Under the pieces are notes generated by a model. It worked only from the letters and a program-made list of their open reading frames with translations, made no database searches and was not told the DNA's origin. A DNA stretch of 64,000 nt from NCBI RefSeq assembly GCF_000384335.2, contig NZ_KQ031382.1, forward strand, positions 62,001-126,000, written 5' to 3'. A program made the position numbers and the translations under genes. Below, one piece after another: positions 9,407 through 19,070 of this stretch; position 1 is the first letter of the stretch; each line of letters opens with the position of its first letter. Origin of the DNA: Hyphomicrobium sp. 99 (GTDB taxonomy: Bacteria > Pseudomonadota > Alphaproteobacteria > Rhizobiales > Hyphomicrobiaceae).

Positions 9407-11149
9407 CTAGGCCCGCGCTTCGATGCGCTGGCGGTAATAGATGTCCTTTTCGTCGTCTTCGATCGGAACGACGTAGGGATCAACGGCTCGCTTCTCACAC
9501 GTCATCTGGCCATCGACCTTGCCGAGAAGCGTATGACAGAACCAATTCTCGTCGTCGCGCGCGGGATGATCGGTCCGCAAATGGTAGAGCCCCCAACGGC
9601 TCTCGGTCCTAAACAGCGAAGAACAAGCAGCCATATCGGCGCAATCCAGGATCGATGACGCTTCGAGCGCGCGCAGAAGTTCATGCGCATTTCGCGCGAT
9701 CATCCCGGTCTCCAAATCTTCGCGAACCTCCGCGAAGCGCGATTGTGCCAACCGGTATTTCTGCGGCACCTTCGGAGGCTGCAGATAATCGTTCACGAAA
9801 CGGCGTGTCTTGTATTCGATTTGGTTCGGCGGAATGCCATCCTCCCGCCGCGTCGGCGCCAACACGCGCTCCCTCTCGCGCGCCACATCCGCCGGATCGT
9901 AGGCGGCAAAGTCGATCTCTTTGGCGTAGTCGCTCGCGTGCTCGCCTGCAATTGATCCGTTGGTGAATGCGCCCAGCATGTAGCTATGCGGAACGCTCGC
10001 CATATCGCCGGCGGCGTAAAGGCCCGGAACCGTCGTTCTTGCGAATTCATCAACGAAAACGCCCGACGCGCTATGCCCCGAACAGAATCCGATTTCGGAA
10101 ACGTGCATCTCGATCTTACCCTGGCGATAATCGGTTCCACGATTGGCGTGAAACTGACCGCGTGAGGGCCGCTCGACCTTGTGCAGAATGGACTCGATTT
10201 CGGAGATCGTATTCTCATGCAAATGATTGAGCTTGAGGAAGACCGGCCCCTTCCCCGACTGGAGCTCATTGTAGAACTCCAGCATCATCTGCCCTGACCA
10301 GTAATCGCATTCGATGAAACGGGCGTCCTCGTTGTTGACGGTGTACGCCCCGAACGGTCCGGCGACATAGGCGCAAGCCGGTCCATTGTAATCCTTGATC
10401 AGCGGATTGATCTGGAAGCACTCGAGGTTCGCGAGTTTTGCACCCGCGTGATAGGCCATCGCATATCCATCACCGGAATTGGCCGCGTTCTCGTAGGTGC
10501 CGAAGAGGTAACCCGACGCAGGAAGCCCGAGGCGGCCGGCAGCCCCCATGCAGAGAATGACGGCCTTCGCCTTGATGACGAGGAACTCAGCCGTGCGCGT
10601 GTTGACGGCGATTGCGCCCGCCACCCGTCCATCTTTGCCCTGAAGAAGCCTCGTCGCAATGTAGCGGTTTGAGATGAGAAGCTGCACGCGGCGCAGCTGC
10701 CGGTAGAGCGCCTTCTTCACCGTATCGCCATTCGGCATCGGAAGCACGTAGGTGCCGAGATGATGCACCTTCTTGACGTCGAAATCGCCGTTCTCGTTCT
10801 TCTGAAAACGAATGCCGAATTTATCGAGCTCTTGGATGATGGAGTAGCATTGCTCGGCGTACTTCAGGACGGCCTTCTGGTTGACGATGCCGTCGTTCGC
10901 AATCGTGATTTCTCTCGTATATTGCTCTGGCGTCGCGTGACCCGGGATGACGGCGTTGTTCAACCCGTCCATGCCCATGCTGATGGCACCGGAACGCTTG
11001 ACGTTCGCCTTCTCGAGCAAAATTACCTTGGCATTCGGGTTCCTCATCTTGGCCTTCAGCGCCGCCATGGGCCCAGCTGTGCCGCCACCGATCACAAGGA
11101 CGTCGCACTCAACCTCCGTGAGGCCATCGACGATCTTGTCCAAACTCAT
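9407..11149 (-). CDS. FAD-dependent fumarate reductase/AprA-like flavoprotein
   Basis: A 580-residue flavoprotein of the succinate dehydrogenase/fumarate reductase/adenylylsulfate reductase alpha superfamily. The FAD dinucleotide motif is VLVIGGGTAGPMAALKA (about residues 17-33); the second FAD-binding element is VPGLYAAGDMASVPHSYMLGAFTNG. It has no signal peptide and no membrane segment. With the adjacent two-cluster ferredoxin it forms an AprAB-like pair rather than a membrane Sdh/Frd complex. Its placement between a sulfonate-type ABC importer and the ferredoxin and HEAT genes suggests a redox step on an imported sulfur compound. Whether it acts on APS, sulfite or an organosulfur compound cannot be read from sequence. 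Confidence 0.85.
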   Translation of the reverse strand: MSLDKIVDGLTEVECDVLVIGGGTAGPMAALKAKMRNPNAKVILLEKANVKRSGAISMGMDGLNNAVIPGHATPEQYTREITIANDGIVNQKAVLKYAEQCYSIIQELDKFGIRFQKNENGDFDVKKVHHLGTYVLPMPNGDTVKKALYRQLRRVQLLISNRYIATRLLQGKDGRVAGAIAVNTRTAEFLVIKAKAVILCMGAAGRLGLPASGYLFGTYENAANSGDGYAMAYHAGAKLANLECFQINPLIKDYNGPACAYVAGPFGAYTVNNEDARFIECDYWSGQMMLEFYNELQSGKGPVFLKLNHLHENTISEIESILHKVERPSRGQFHANRGTDYRQGKIEMHVSEIGFCSGHSASGVFVDEFARTTVPGLYAAGDMASVPHSYMLGAFTNGSIAGEHASDYAKEIDFAAYDPADVARERERVLAPTRREDGIPPNQIEYKTRRFVNDYLQPPKVPQKYRLAQSRFAEVREDLETGMIARNAHELLRALEASSILDCADMAACSSLFRTESRWGLYHLRTDHPARDDENWFCHTLLGKVDGQMTCEKRAVDPYVVPIEDDEKDIYYRQRIEARA

Positions 11150-11297
11150 GAAATCCCCGCCGCTGATAAACCTCCGCCGCGATCGTCGTCCGACGCGCTG
11201 CTGAAGTATGCAGAATTGATTTTGAAACTTCTAAACGTCGCTTTGCGCGATGCCTTACCAAAAAAAACTGCGGTCGATATGCGATTACTTCATAAGG

Positions 11298-12155
11298 TCA
11301 CGCGAGCTTGGTGCCCGCGCCTGCAGCTATTCCGAGTGGACTGAGTCGTTGCAGCGGATTGCTGTCCAGAGTAGAGCGCAAGAGGCCAAGGCAGTGCGCC
11401 TTGAGCTTCCCGAATTCCGGCGACGCCATGATCTCCGTCGGGCGAGGGCGCTCAAACGGGACTTTGATCACTTCGAGAATCCGGCCGGGACGCGGGCTCA
11501 TGACGATAATCCGGTCGGCGAGAAACAATGCTTCGTCGATATCGTGCGTCACAAAAACGATGGTTGTCGGGACGTGTCGCCAAATCGCGAGCAACAGCTC
11601 TTGCATCATCAATCGCGTCAACGCGTCGAGCGCGCCAAACGGCTCGTCCATAAGTAGAAGACGGGGCCGGTTCACGAGCACGCGCGCAATTTCGACGCGC
11701 TGCTGCATACCGCCTGAAAGCTGCTTCGGATATCGATCGGCGAAGTCGCCCAGGCCCACGAGTTCGAGCATCTCGGTTGCCAGCCGCCTGCGCTCCGCCT
11801 TGCCGAAGCCCCGCATCTTCGGCCCGAACGCAACGTTATCGCGCGCCGATTTCCACGGAAAGAGAGTGTGATGTTGGAAAACGATACCGCGGTCGGGATG
11901 CGGTCCGCCGACACGCTCGGAGTCAACCTGTAGATTGCCCTTCGCGATTTCGATGTGCCCGGCGAGCGCGCCGAGGAGAGTAGACTTCCCGCAGCCCGAA
12001 GGTCCGAGGATGCACACGAACTCACCCGGCTCGATGGCGAAGCTGACGTCCTGCACGGCCTCGAACGCATCCGCTCCCCGCCCAAGTGTGATTGATACAT
12101 GCTCGACATCGATGCGGCCGCCTTTGAACCGCACGTCGAGTTCACGACGGCTCAT
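11298..12155 (-). CDS. ABC transporter ATP-binding protein, SsuB/TauB-like
   Basis: A 285-residue ABC ATPase with all motifs: Walker A GPSGCGKSTLL, Q-loop FQHHTLFPWKS, signature LSGGMQQRVEIARVL, Walker B LLLMDEPFGALD, H-loop VTHDIDEAL. The start is the ATG (MSRRELDVRF) that overlaps the permease stop (ATGA), so the two are translationally coupled. The ALFPWKS / THDIDEAL forms place it in the taurine/sulfonate/nitrate group. About 150 bp separate it from the flavoprotein gene; no terminator was seen there. Confidence 0.93.
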   Translation of the reverse strand: MSRRELDVRFKGGRIDVEHVSITLGRGADAFEAVQDVSFAIEPGEFVCILGPSGCGKSTLLGALAGHIEIAKGNLQVDSERVGGPHPDRGIVFQHHTLFPWKSARDNVAFGPKMRGFGKAERRRLATEMLELVGLGDFADRYPKQLSGGMQQRVEIARVLVNRPRLLLMDEPFGALDALTRLMMQELLLAIWRHVPTTIVFVTHDIDEALFLADRIIVMSPRPGRILEVIKVPFERPRPTEIMASPEFGKLKAHCLGLLRSTLDSNPLQRLSPLGIAAGAGTKLA

Positions 12156-12949
12156 CGGCGCAATTCCTCCGGCGTATGCCACGGCGTCAACGCCGCTCCA
12201 ATTCTCCGCAGGAGATAGCTGCTTCCCATTCCGAGAACCCCGATCAGCACCATGCCGACAACGATGTCGGCGTAGTTCTGCAGCGTGTAGGATTCCCATG
12301 TGAAATAGCCGATGCCGAATTGCCCGGAAATCATCTCGGCCGTGATGAGGCAAAACCAGGATGTACCCATGCCGACAGCAAGACCCGTGACGATGCTGGG
12401 CGCCGCGCCGGGCAAAATCACTTCCCGCAAGATTGCATTTCGCGTTCCGCCAAGGCTGCGCGCAGAAGCAACAAGACGCGGGTCGACATTTTCAACGCCG
12501 TGCACCGTGTTGAGCAGTATCGGAAACACCGCGCCTAGGAACGTAATGTAGATCATCGAAAGCTCGGACGAGGGAAACATCAGCACGGCCAGTGGAATCC
12601 AGGCAACCGCCGGTATCGGCCGCAGCAATTCGAGAGGCGGCGATAGGAGATCCGACGCCCGCCGCGATCGCCCGATGGCGAGACCGATTCCGATGCCGAT
12701 CACGGCGGCAATCGCGTAACCGGAGAACACGCGCATCAGACTGGTCGTCACGTGAGCGAAGACCTTTGGCGATCTCGCGAATTCTATGGCGGCAGCAAAG
12801 ACGTCGGTAGGCGGCGGGACATTGGCAAAAGTGATGATCCCGAGATTGATGTGAAAGACGGAAGCCGCCTGCCACGCAACGAGGCAGACGGCGACCGATA
12901 TTGCTCTAACAATCCAACGACCGTAGGTCGCTTCGGATGACTGGGCCAA
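12152..12949 (-). CDS. ABC transporter permease, SsuC/TauC-like
   Basis: A 265-residue inner-membrane permease with about six membrane segments. The coupling loop region reads SARSLGGTRNAILREVILPGAAPSIVTGLAVGMGTSW, matching the family EAA pattern. It lies 11 bp after the binding-protein gene and overlaps the ATPase gene by 4 bp. It forms the channel of the second sulfonate-type importer in this window; the first is at 1-2614. Confidence 0.92.
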   Translation of the reverse strand: MAQSSEATYGRWIVRAISVAVCLVAWQAASVFHINLGIITFANVPPPTDVFAAAIEFARSPKVFAHVTTSLMRVFSGYAIAAVIGIGIGLAIGRSRRASDLLSPPLELLRPIPAVAWIPLAVLMFPSSELSMIYITFLGAVFPILLNTVHGVENVDPRLVASARSLGGTRNAILREVILPGAAPSIVTGLAVGMGTSWFCLITAEMISGQFGIGYFTWESYTLQNYADIVVGMVLIGVLGMGSSYLLRRIGAALTPWHTPEELRR

Positions 12950-12960
12950 AATGATCGGCC

Positions 12961-14373
12961 TCAGTTGCTCGCGAGAACAGCGGCGCGCACGCCATTGAAG
13001 TCGAGCACTTTGCCGCCATTACTCTTGGCCCACGCCTCGGCATTTTCCTTGAGCAGGAAGGCAGAGACATCGCCATTATCGCCGCGCACAAACCACGACT
13101 TGGCGCCCAGCAGCTTGATGCCGCTCTCCCGGTCCTGTGCGTAGAAAACGCGGATCGCCTTGCCCTCGCCTTCGAACGCCTTGAGGGCCTTGAACGCGTT
13201 ATTCGCTGTCGCATAGTGATGGACGAGCGGCTCGCCCTTTACCCAGATCTGCGCAACACGCTTCGGATCATTGATCTCTTCGCCGGTCAGCGCGTCCTTG
13301 GCCTTCAGCGGCGACTGATCATAATTCTTGAGTTGGGCATCATAATCGAGGCCTGCCTGCTTGAACGCTTCTCTGATATACCGATCCGAGATGAACGTGT
13401 TGAGGTCGAGACCCTGGTCGGTCTTCTTCAGAAGCTTCAGCGTATCGAGCGCCGTCGCGACGTCCTGACGGAACTCGGGCTTCCAGGTCTGGTCGCGCGT
13501 CTGCAATCCGAGCGGACCGTGGAACAGATAATCCACCTCGGCTTCAACGCCGGTCACCTTGGCAATCAACTCGCTATATTTCTCAGGCTCTGCGGCAACC
13601 AGGCGATCTGCTTCGATCGCTGCGCGGAGATATGCTACGACAATTTCCGGATATTTCTCAGCGTAAGCTGCGTCGACAAGCGCTCCGTGGAACGTCGGAC
13701 CCGCCGCCTGCGATCCGTCAAGGATTTTGCGGGCGAAGCCGCGCCACGGAAAGAGTTCGGCGTACGGCACGAAATCGGCATGAGCATCGATCTTGTTAGC
13801 CTGCAATGCAGGTCCAGCCACTTCGGGAGCCTGGGTGATGATGGTGACATCCTTTTCCGAATCCCAGCCTTGCGCCTTTACAGCCCGAAGCAGGAGCGCG
13901 TGGGCGGTCGAAGCGAAGGGAACTGAGATTGTCTTACCCTTCAACTCTGAAAAAGACTGGATGGGAGAATCGGTCGGAACGACGACGCCGTTGCCGCTAC
14001 CCTTCACACTGCCCTGAAGCACGGTGATGAAAATGCTTTTGCGGCCGGCTTTTTCATGAGCAACGCCGTTCAGCACGCCAGGAAATTCCGCCATGATGCC
14101 GAAATCCAGCTTGCCCGCGATCTGCTCATTGGTGATCGGCGCGCCGCTCGTGAAATTTTTCCACTGGATGTCGTAGGTCACGTCTTTGTACTTGCCGTCA
14201 TGCGGCAGGTATTTCTCGAGTAGCTTTTCTTCGCGGATGATCAGGCCGCCCGTGGCGGTATTGATCGTGGCGTCCTGCGTACCGAGAGCGACACGGATCG
14301 TCTCGGCCTGAGCGGCCGAGGTGACGAAACCTGCCGTCATCATCAAGGTTGCGAGAAGCGAATGCAAACGCAT
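12961..14373 (-). CDS. ABC transporter substrate-binding protein, sulfonate/taurine type
   Basis: A 470-residue periplasmic binding protein, longer than the usual 320-350. The start is the ATG giving MRLHSLLATLMMTAGFVTSAAQA, a standard Sec signal peptide cut before ETIRVALG; a longer frame upstream lacks a signal. The N-terminal two thirds follow the SsuA/NMT1 pattern (DFGIMAEFPGVLNG, KGKTISVPFASTAHALLLRA). The extra C-terminal 120 residues (VWVKGEPLVHHYATANNAFKAL onward) are a small alpha/beta tail of unclear role. It is the first gene of the operon running down to 8166, so the promoter lies in 14374-14590. Confidence 0.88.
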   Translation of the reverse strand: MRLHSLLATLMMTAGFVTSAAQAETIRVALGTQDATINTATGGLIIREEKLLEKYLPHDGKYKDVTYDIQWKNFTSGAPITNEQIAGKLDFGIMAEFPGVLNGVAHEKAGRKSIFITVLQGSVKGSGNGVVVPTDSPIQSFSELKGKTISVPFASTAHALLLRAVKAQGWDSEKDVTIITQAPEVAGPALQANKIDAHADFVPYAELFPWRGFARKILDGSQAAGPTFHGALVDAAYAEKYPEIVVAYLRAAIEADRLVAAEPEKYSELIAKVTGVEAEVDYLFHGPLGLQTRDQTWKPEFRQDVATALDTLKLLKKTDQGLDLNTFISDRYIREAFKQAGLDYDAQLKNYDQSPLKAKDALTGEEINDPKRVAQIWVKGEPLVHHYATANNAFKALKAFEGEGKAIRVFYAQDRESGIKLLGAKSWFVRGDNGDVSAFLLKENAEAWAKSNGGKVLDFNGVRAAVLASN

Positions 14374-14590
14374 GGTAGTCCCCCAATTCAAAAACCCGTC
14401 ACGATCGCCCGTCGATGTATCGTCGGCGCTGTGCGAATTAGAAGGAACCTTGCAGGGGAAGCATATGACCAGTAAAGCGCTGATCGAAGCGTCAGTTAGA
14501 CGGATTTCTGCTAAGAAATCCCAGCTTTTTATTGAGCGCATAACGCTGCTAGAGCAGCGCCCCTTCTCCTCCGTTGTTGCGGAGGCCTCA

Positions 14591-14944
14591 TCAACATCGT
14601 AGGCGCAAATCTCGGCGGGAGTTGCCGTCGCCAATATTTATCGGCAGCTCGCAGCTGCTAAAAAAATTCGCTGAGAAACGCAGCCGCTTCGCACGCGCGG
14701 TCACTCTGATGGCAAGACTGACGAGCGGTGTTTGCCGAGCCAAGCCGGGCTTCTTCGCGAGCGCTTCGGCGGAAACGACGACGCCGCGCGCGATCAGGCC
14801 TTGCCCGCCCTCGTTCTCGCTTGCGAACACGAAAGCCGTGTCGCCTTCCGCGATCTGCTTGCCGCCATACATCATCTTTTGCGCGGCGAACACGAAAGTC
14901 TTCGCGCTTGCATCAGAAATCTCAGCTTTGATCGCGAACGCCAT
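14591..14944 (-). pseudogene. Conserved hypothetical protein, probably damaged at the C-terminal end
   Basis: A 117-residue reading frame. The first 85 residues (MAFAIKAEISDASAKTFVF to RVTARAKR) look like a well-formed small beta-rich protein; the remaining 30 residues are out of character (SCELPINIGDGNSRRDLRLRC). In a different frame the DNA at 14658-14684 encodes AAFLSEFF followed by a stop, which looks like a natural C-terminus. The simplest reading is an internal deletion plus frameshift. I recall longer relatives of about 130-150 residues in Rhizobiales, but could not check. Function unknown. A 10-bp direct repeat (CATGCTGCTT twice) lies at the start codon. Confidence 0.5.
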
Positions 14945-14975
14945 GCTGCTTCATGCTGCTTGTTGCGCTACCGCT

Positions 14976-17507
14976 TCAAACCGCGACTTGCTGCCCTGCG
15001 CTTTCCTGAAGGTCCAATAGAGAAGAAATTTCGATCGCCGGGCGAGGCTTGCTAAATAGATACCCTTGTACCTCCGTGCAACCTTCATGACGAAGCTGCG
15101 CAAGTTCCGCTTCCGTTTCGACGCCCTCGGCCGTCGTTGCCATGCCAAGGGCACTGCCGATGTTAGCAACAGCGCGCACGATGGCAATCGAATCCGGATT
15201 GGCGGAGAGGTCCTGTATGAACGACCGGTCGATCTTGATCTTGTCGAACGGGAATTTGCGCAAGTAACCGAGGCTTGAATAACCCGTGCCGAAGTCGTCC
15301 ATCGAAATACGGACGCCGAGCGCACGCAGATCATTCAGCATCGCGATCGTCGCATCGGTATCGTGCAACATGACTGTTTCGGTGATTTCGAGCTCGAGCC
15401 GCTCGCCCGGCAACCCGGACTTACCCAATGCGCCGATAACCTGAAGCACAAGTCCGCTATTCTTGAACTGCAGCGGCGAGAGATTGACCGCCACCTTGAT
15501 ATGCGTCGGCCATGTCATCGCGTCGGTGCATGCACGGTTCAAGACCCAGTTGCCGATCGCTCCGATAAGGCCGATTTCTTCAGCGAGCGGAATGAAGTCG
15601 ACGGGCGATACCATTCCGCGCCTCGGATGTTTCCAGCGGATGAGGGCTTCGCAGCCGCAGATCTCATTGGTCTCGAGGCGGATCAGAGGTTGATAGTAAA
15701 GTTCGAGCTCGTCATTTTCGATTGCCGCGCGGAGATCCAACTCTAGCGCGCGCCGCTCCTGCATTTTCGCATCCATGCCCGGCTCGAAGAAATGATAGGA
15801 TCCGCGGCCGGCCTCCTTGGCCTTATACATGGCCATGTCGGCGTTTTTGATCAGCTGATCAGCAGTATTGCCGTCTCCCGGAGCCATCGCGATGCCGATG
15901 CTCACGCCGATGGCGACCTGGTGACCTTGAACCTCGAATGGCGCGCTCAACGCCGCGATGATGCGCTCGGCCAACATCGTGGCGCCAAGAGGCTGCTCAG
16001 AGTCGGCCTGGACGATTGCGAATTCGTCGCCGCCGAGTCGCGCCACGAGATCCTGCTTCCTCACACATCCGCGCAACCTGCCAGAAACCGCTTGCAGTAA
16101 GGCGTCGCCGACGGGGTGGCCGAGCGTATCGTTGACAGTTTTGAAGTGATCGAGATCGAGGCAGAGGATTGAAACGATCCTGCCGTGCCGAGTTCCCTTG
16201 AGTGCCGCTTCCATCACCTCGCGGAAGCGCAATCTGTTGGGGAGATCCGTCAGAGCATCATGATGGGCCATGTGGGCGATCTTGGCGTCGATCTCCCGCC
16301 GCTCCGTGATGTCCTCGTGGATCGCAACGGATCCGCCATCGAGCATCGGTTGATGCGAAATGGCGATGTACTGGCCGCCTGTCAGCTCATCGACAGTGTA
16401 GATAGGCTTTCGCTCGCGTACCGACGCGATCCGGTTCTCTATGGAGTAGCTTTCGGCCTGCGGAAAGCGCCCGTTAGCGCGGCGAGCCTGCAAGATCGTA
16501 CGAAGCGACGTGCCAGGAACGGTATGCTCGGGTTTCAATTCGTAGAGTTCGGCATAACGGCGGTTGCAGATAATCAGATTTTGATCCGCGTCGAACATGC
16601 ACAGCCCTTGCGGCAGGTTGTTGATCGCGGCATCGACGCGCGCGTATTGAACGGCCAGGGTTTCCTGCGCTGCCGCGAGCTTGGCGATCATCGATTGAAA
16701 GGCGCGCGCAAGCGTACCGATCTCATCGACCCGGAAGAGCGTTCGGTCTCCCTGTGGGAAAGACAGCGCACCGCCCTCGCGAATGCGCAACGCATTGGCG
16801 CTGAGCTGCCGCAAGGGACGGGCCACGGAATAGTGAGCAAACGTGAGCGCCAGCATGACGATCAGCAACGTGCCGGCCGCCAGCGCCGCGATGATGATAC
16901 CCAGCTCCGCGGCTTGCTCATTCTGCGCTTCCGCAAGCGTATCTCGGGATTCTCCGCCGAGAATGTTCGTCAGCCGGTTCATCTGCGAAAGCGTGTCGTC
17001 GAGCGCGGCTTCGAAGCGGAGATTGAGAAGTCCATCCAACAAACGCTGTTTGTCGCCTGAGAGGATCGCATCACGGATCTGATTGGCTGTCGCTTCTACC
17101 TGCCGGAGCTTTTCGCGAATGACATCGCTATCGTGAGTGCGAGCCGGGAAGTAGCCGGAGACGGCGTGTAGCCACTGACGCACCGCGGCGATCTGATTGG
17201 CAGTCTCACCAATGGCTGCGCGTGCGGCCTCGGGTTCGGAAGCGGACATGCCTTTGTACGTCGCAAGACCGACATTGTTCAAAGCGGCCTTGGCTTCAGC
17301 CAGTGCGAGGCGAGCAGGCGCCACGCGCTCAACCATCGTCCGATTGACGTGATCGAGATTTTGCGCTCCTTGCAGAACGTACCAGTTGGCGAGCGCAGAC
17401 AGCGCTCCCAGAGTGACGATGAGCACCGCCGCTTTCGCTGCAATGCCGATAGGAAGTGTGGTGCTCAATTTCATGGGACAAATGTACCGGTGGGTTCCCA
17501 TCGGCAA
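14976..17507 (-). CDS. Membrane GGDEF-EAL protein with HAMP and PAS domains
   Basis: An 843-residue cyclic-di-GMP enzyme. Order: membrane helix at about 20-45, periplasmic helical sensor (about 46-205), second helix (about 205-228), HAMP, PAS_7-type PAS domain (INNLPQGLCMFDADQNLIICN), GGDEF and EAL. The diguanylate cyclase motif is intact (RLGGDEFAI), and so are the phosphodiesterase elements CEALIRW, NLSPLQF, EITETVM, DDFGTGYSSL and EGVET. Both activities could therefore exist; which dominates cannot be told. The start is uncertain: either the ATG at 17507 or one 11 codons later (MKLSTTLP); neither has a good ribosome site. It ends 31 bp from the damaged hypothetical gene. Confidence 0.93.
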   Translation of the reverse strand: MPMGTHRYICPMKLSTTLPIGIAAKAAVLIVTLGALSALANWYVLQGAQNLDHVNRTMVERVAPARLALAEAKAALNNVGLATYKGMSASEPEAARAAIGETANQIAAVRQWLHAVSGYFPARTHDSDVIREKLRQVEATANQIRDAILSGDKQRLLDGLLNLRFEAALDDTLSQMNRLTNILGGESRDTLAEAQNEQAAELGIIIAALAAGTLLIVMLALTFAHYSVARPLRQLSANALRIREGGALSFPQGDRTLFRVDEIGTLARAFQSMIAKLAAAQETLAVQYARVDAAINNLPQGLCMFDADQNLIICNRRYAELYELKPEHTVPGTSLRTILQARRANGRFPQAESYSIENRIASVRERKPIYTVDELTGGQYIAISHQPMLDGGSVAIHEDITERREIDAKIAHMAHHDALTDLPNRLRFREVMEAALKGTRHGRIVSILCLDLDHFKTVNDTLGHPVGDALLQAVSGRLRGCVRKQDLVARLGGDEFAIVQADSEQPLGATMLAERIIAALSAPFEVQGHQVAIGVSIGIAMAPGDGNTADQLIKNADMAMYKAKEAGRGSYHFFEPGMDAKMQERRALELDLRAAIENDELELYYQPLIRLETNEICGCEALIRWKHPRRGMVSPVDFIPLAEEIGLIGAIGNWVLNRACTDAMTWPTHIKVAVNLSPLQFKNSGLVLQVIGALGKSGLPGERLELEITETVMLHDTDATIAMLNDLRALGVRISMDDFGTGYSSLGYLRKFPFDKIKIDRSFIQDLSANPDSIAIVRAVANIGSALGMATTAEGVETEAELAQLRHEGCTEVQGYLFSKPRPAIEISSLLDLQESAGQQVAV

Positions 17508-17712
17508 ATATTCGAAAAGAGTTTTTGATTTACTAACGCATTGAAAAAACGAACTAATTTCGCTGCGTCATGACGGTTTTATGACAGGCTACGGCGCCCT
17601 AGTGATGAGATTTGATGCGAGAAATGAACATAAGGCGCGTGCCGGCCCCAAGCAAAGCGACGCGCGCCTCTTGCTAAAGCTCAGCGCTCCCGCTGCGGCG
17701 CAAGACGCAAAT

Positions 17713-18099
17713 CTATCGCGGCGTCATGTGGAAGGCGATGACGAGCAAGCTCGTCAGGATCGAAGAAAACAGTCCGGCGAATGCGCCAATCCAGAATGGC
17801 AATAATTCGTGCAGAAGCGAAGCGACGACAAAGCCAGCCAGGCTCCCTGCAAACGATGCGATCACAGCAAAGAATAAAACCGATATCGGCAATGCCTCTT
17901 CAAACTCTCCGATACCAATGCCCGCCTCAACGAGCGTATTGCGCGCCACCGCTCCCGCCACCGTGCCAGTCAGTCCCGACAGCACCGCGAGAAGAGCATT
18001 GGGATCCATCGCGTTGCCGAAGATCATTCCCGCCAGGGCTCCGACGATCGTGCCCACAATGAGGACCACCAGCAAGCTCACCGTCGTTATCCCAGCCAC
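17713..18099 (-). CDS. Four-helix inner-membrane protein of unknown function
   Basis: A 128-residue, strongly hydrophobic protein with about four membrane segments and glycine-rich packing motifs (IVGTIVGALAGMIFG, LSGLTGTVAGAV, FAGSLAGFVVASLL). It has no recognised domain. The flanking genes do not suggest an operon partner. Composition and codon use look native. Confidence 0.7.
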   Translation of the reverse strand: MAGITTVSLLVVLIVGTIVGALAGMIFGNAMDPNALLAVLSGLTGTVAGAVARNTLVEAGIGIGEFEEALPISVLFFAVIASFAGSLAGFVVASLLHELLPFWIGAFAGLFSSILTSLLVIAFHMTPR

Positions 18100-18251
18100 G
18101 TTCGAACCCTTCGGCGATGTGTTTCACGTGTCCTCGAAACGTAGCATCGAGAAGCGAAGCGCACGCGGCGATCACGCGGGAGGCGTCAAACGAGCCAAAC
18201 AAACTGTAAAGACCCATCGGCAAATTTGAGCGGACTGAGAACAGCTCGCGG

Positions 18252-19007
18252 CTACGTCTCGGTCCTCCTCAGGGTACGAGACTCTTTAGTGCCAATCACC
18301 GCGATGCGCTGAGTCCCATCTAACCGCTTCCGGACGGAGTTGACCCAATTCATAAGTGTAGCCGCCCAGAAATTACGAAGTCCGACTTCCCTCATCGTCC
18401 AAATTTGTCCAGCAAGCATTTTGAGATTTGACGGCTCCCATCTGGGCCTAGGGCCCCCACGCCTAATCGTCGAAACGAGTGCCAGATTCTGTACTGCTAT
18501 CGACGGAAACACCCCATAAATCTTCAAATTTTGCAGCCAGGAAAATCTATTATCGAGATCGTTTGGCCTTACGCGCGCCATCGGCGCGAGCCATTTTCTT
18601 GCCCCTCTATTGGACAGAGCGTAGGCCGCGGCATTGGCCGGTGGCCAAGTGAATCGAACCAGAGAATGTCCTGGAGCGATCTCTCCGATCCGAATGACCG
18701 ACTTTTTTCCTTCGGAACATAAATATAGATAGTCCCAGTCATCCGGGACTGCAGCAACCGCACGCAACGCAATGCTAATGAAGTCTGGCTTGAGCTGCGC
18801 GTCGTCTTCGAGAACGATCGCGAAGGGCAGCCCTCGAGACACAACCATCTGCGCGGCCACGAGATGGCTCGCATAGCAACCGATCACGCCCGGACGCATT
18901 TCGCATTCCGCAGAGAATTCACTCCTGAGCCACTCGGGTACATCGCGGCCGTCAACGGCGGGAATTCGCTCGAATGCAAATCCGAGGTCCGCAGCCTGTT
19001 GCGTCAT
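18252..19007 (-). CDS. Glycosyltransferase family 25-like protein, shortened N-terminus
   Basis: A 251-residue protein of the LPS beta-1,4-galactosyltransferase family (GT25): AFERIPAVDGRDVP near the start, GVIGCYASHLVAAQMVV, then the VLEDDA motif (metal/nucleotide binding) and the acceptor-side region PPANAAAYALSNRGARKWL. Normal members begin about 20 residues earlier with a strand such as VINLDRSPER. Here the in-frame codons upstream (RFAI before the first Met) reach a stop after 12 codons with no start, so this strand is lost or degraded. The gene may be inactive. It would act on lipopolysaccharide or another surface glycan; it stands alone. Confidence 0.75.
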   Translation of the reverse strand: MTQQAADLGFAFERIPAVDGRDVPEWLRSEFSAECEMRPGVIGCYASHLVAAQMVVSRGLPFAIVLEDDAQLKPDFISIALRAVAAVPDDWDYLYLCSEGKKSVIRIGEIAPGHSLVRFTWPPANAAAYALSNRGARKWLAPMARVRPNDLDNRFSWLQNLKIYGVFPSIAVQNLALVSTIRRGGPRPRWEPSNLKMLAGQIWTMREVGLRNFWAATLMNWVNSVRKRLDGTQRIAVIGTKESRTLRRTET

Positions 19008-19070
19008 GATTGCAAACCGCCAGTACGTCCACTTTACGAAAAATTAAAGCTGGAGAGCGTGGCAAGTCGC

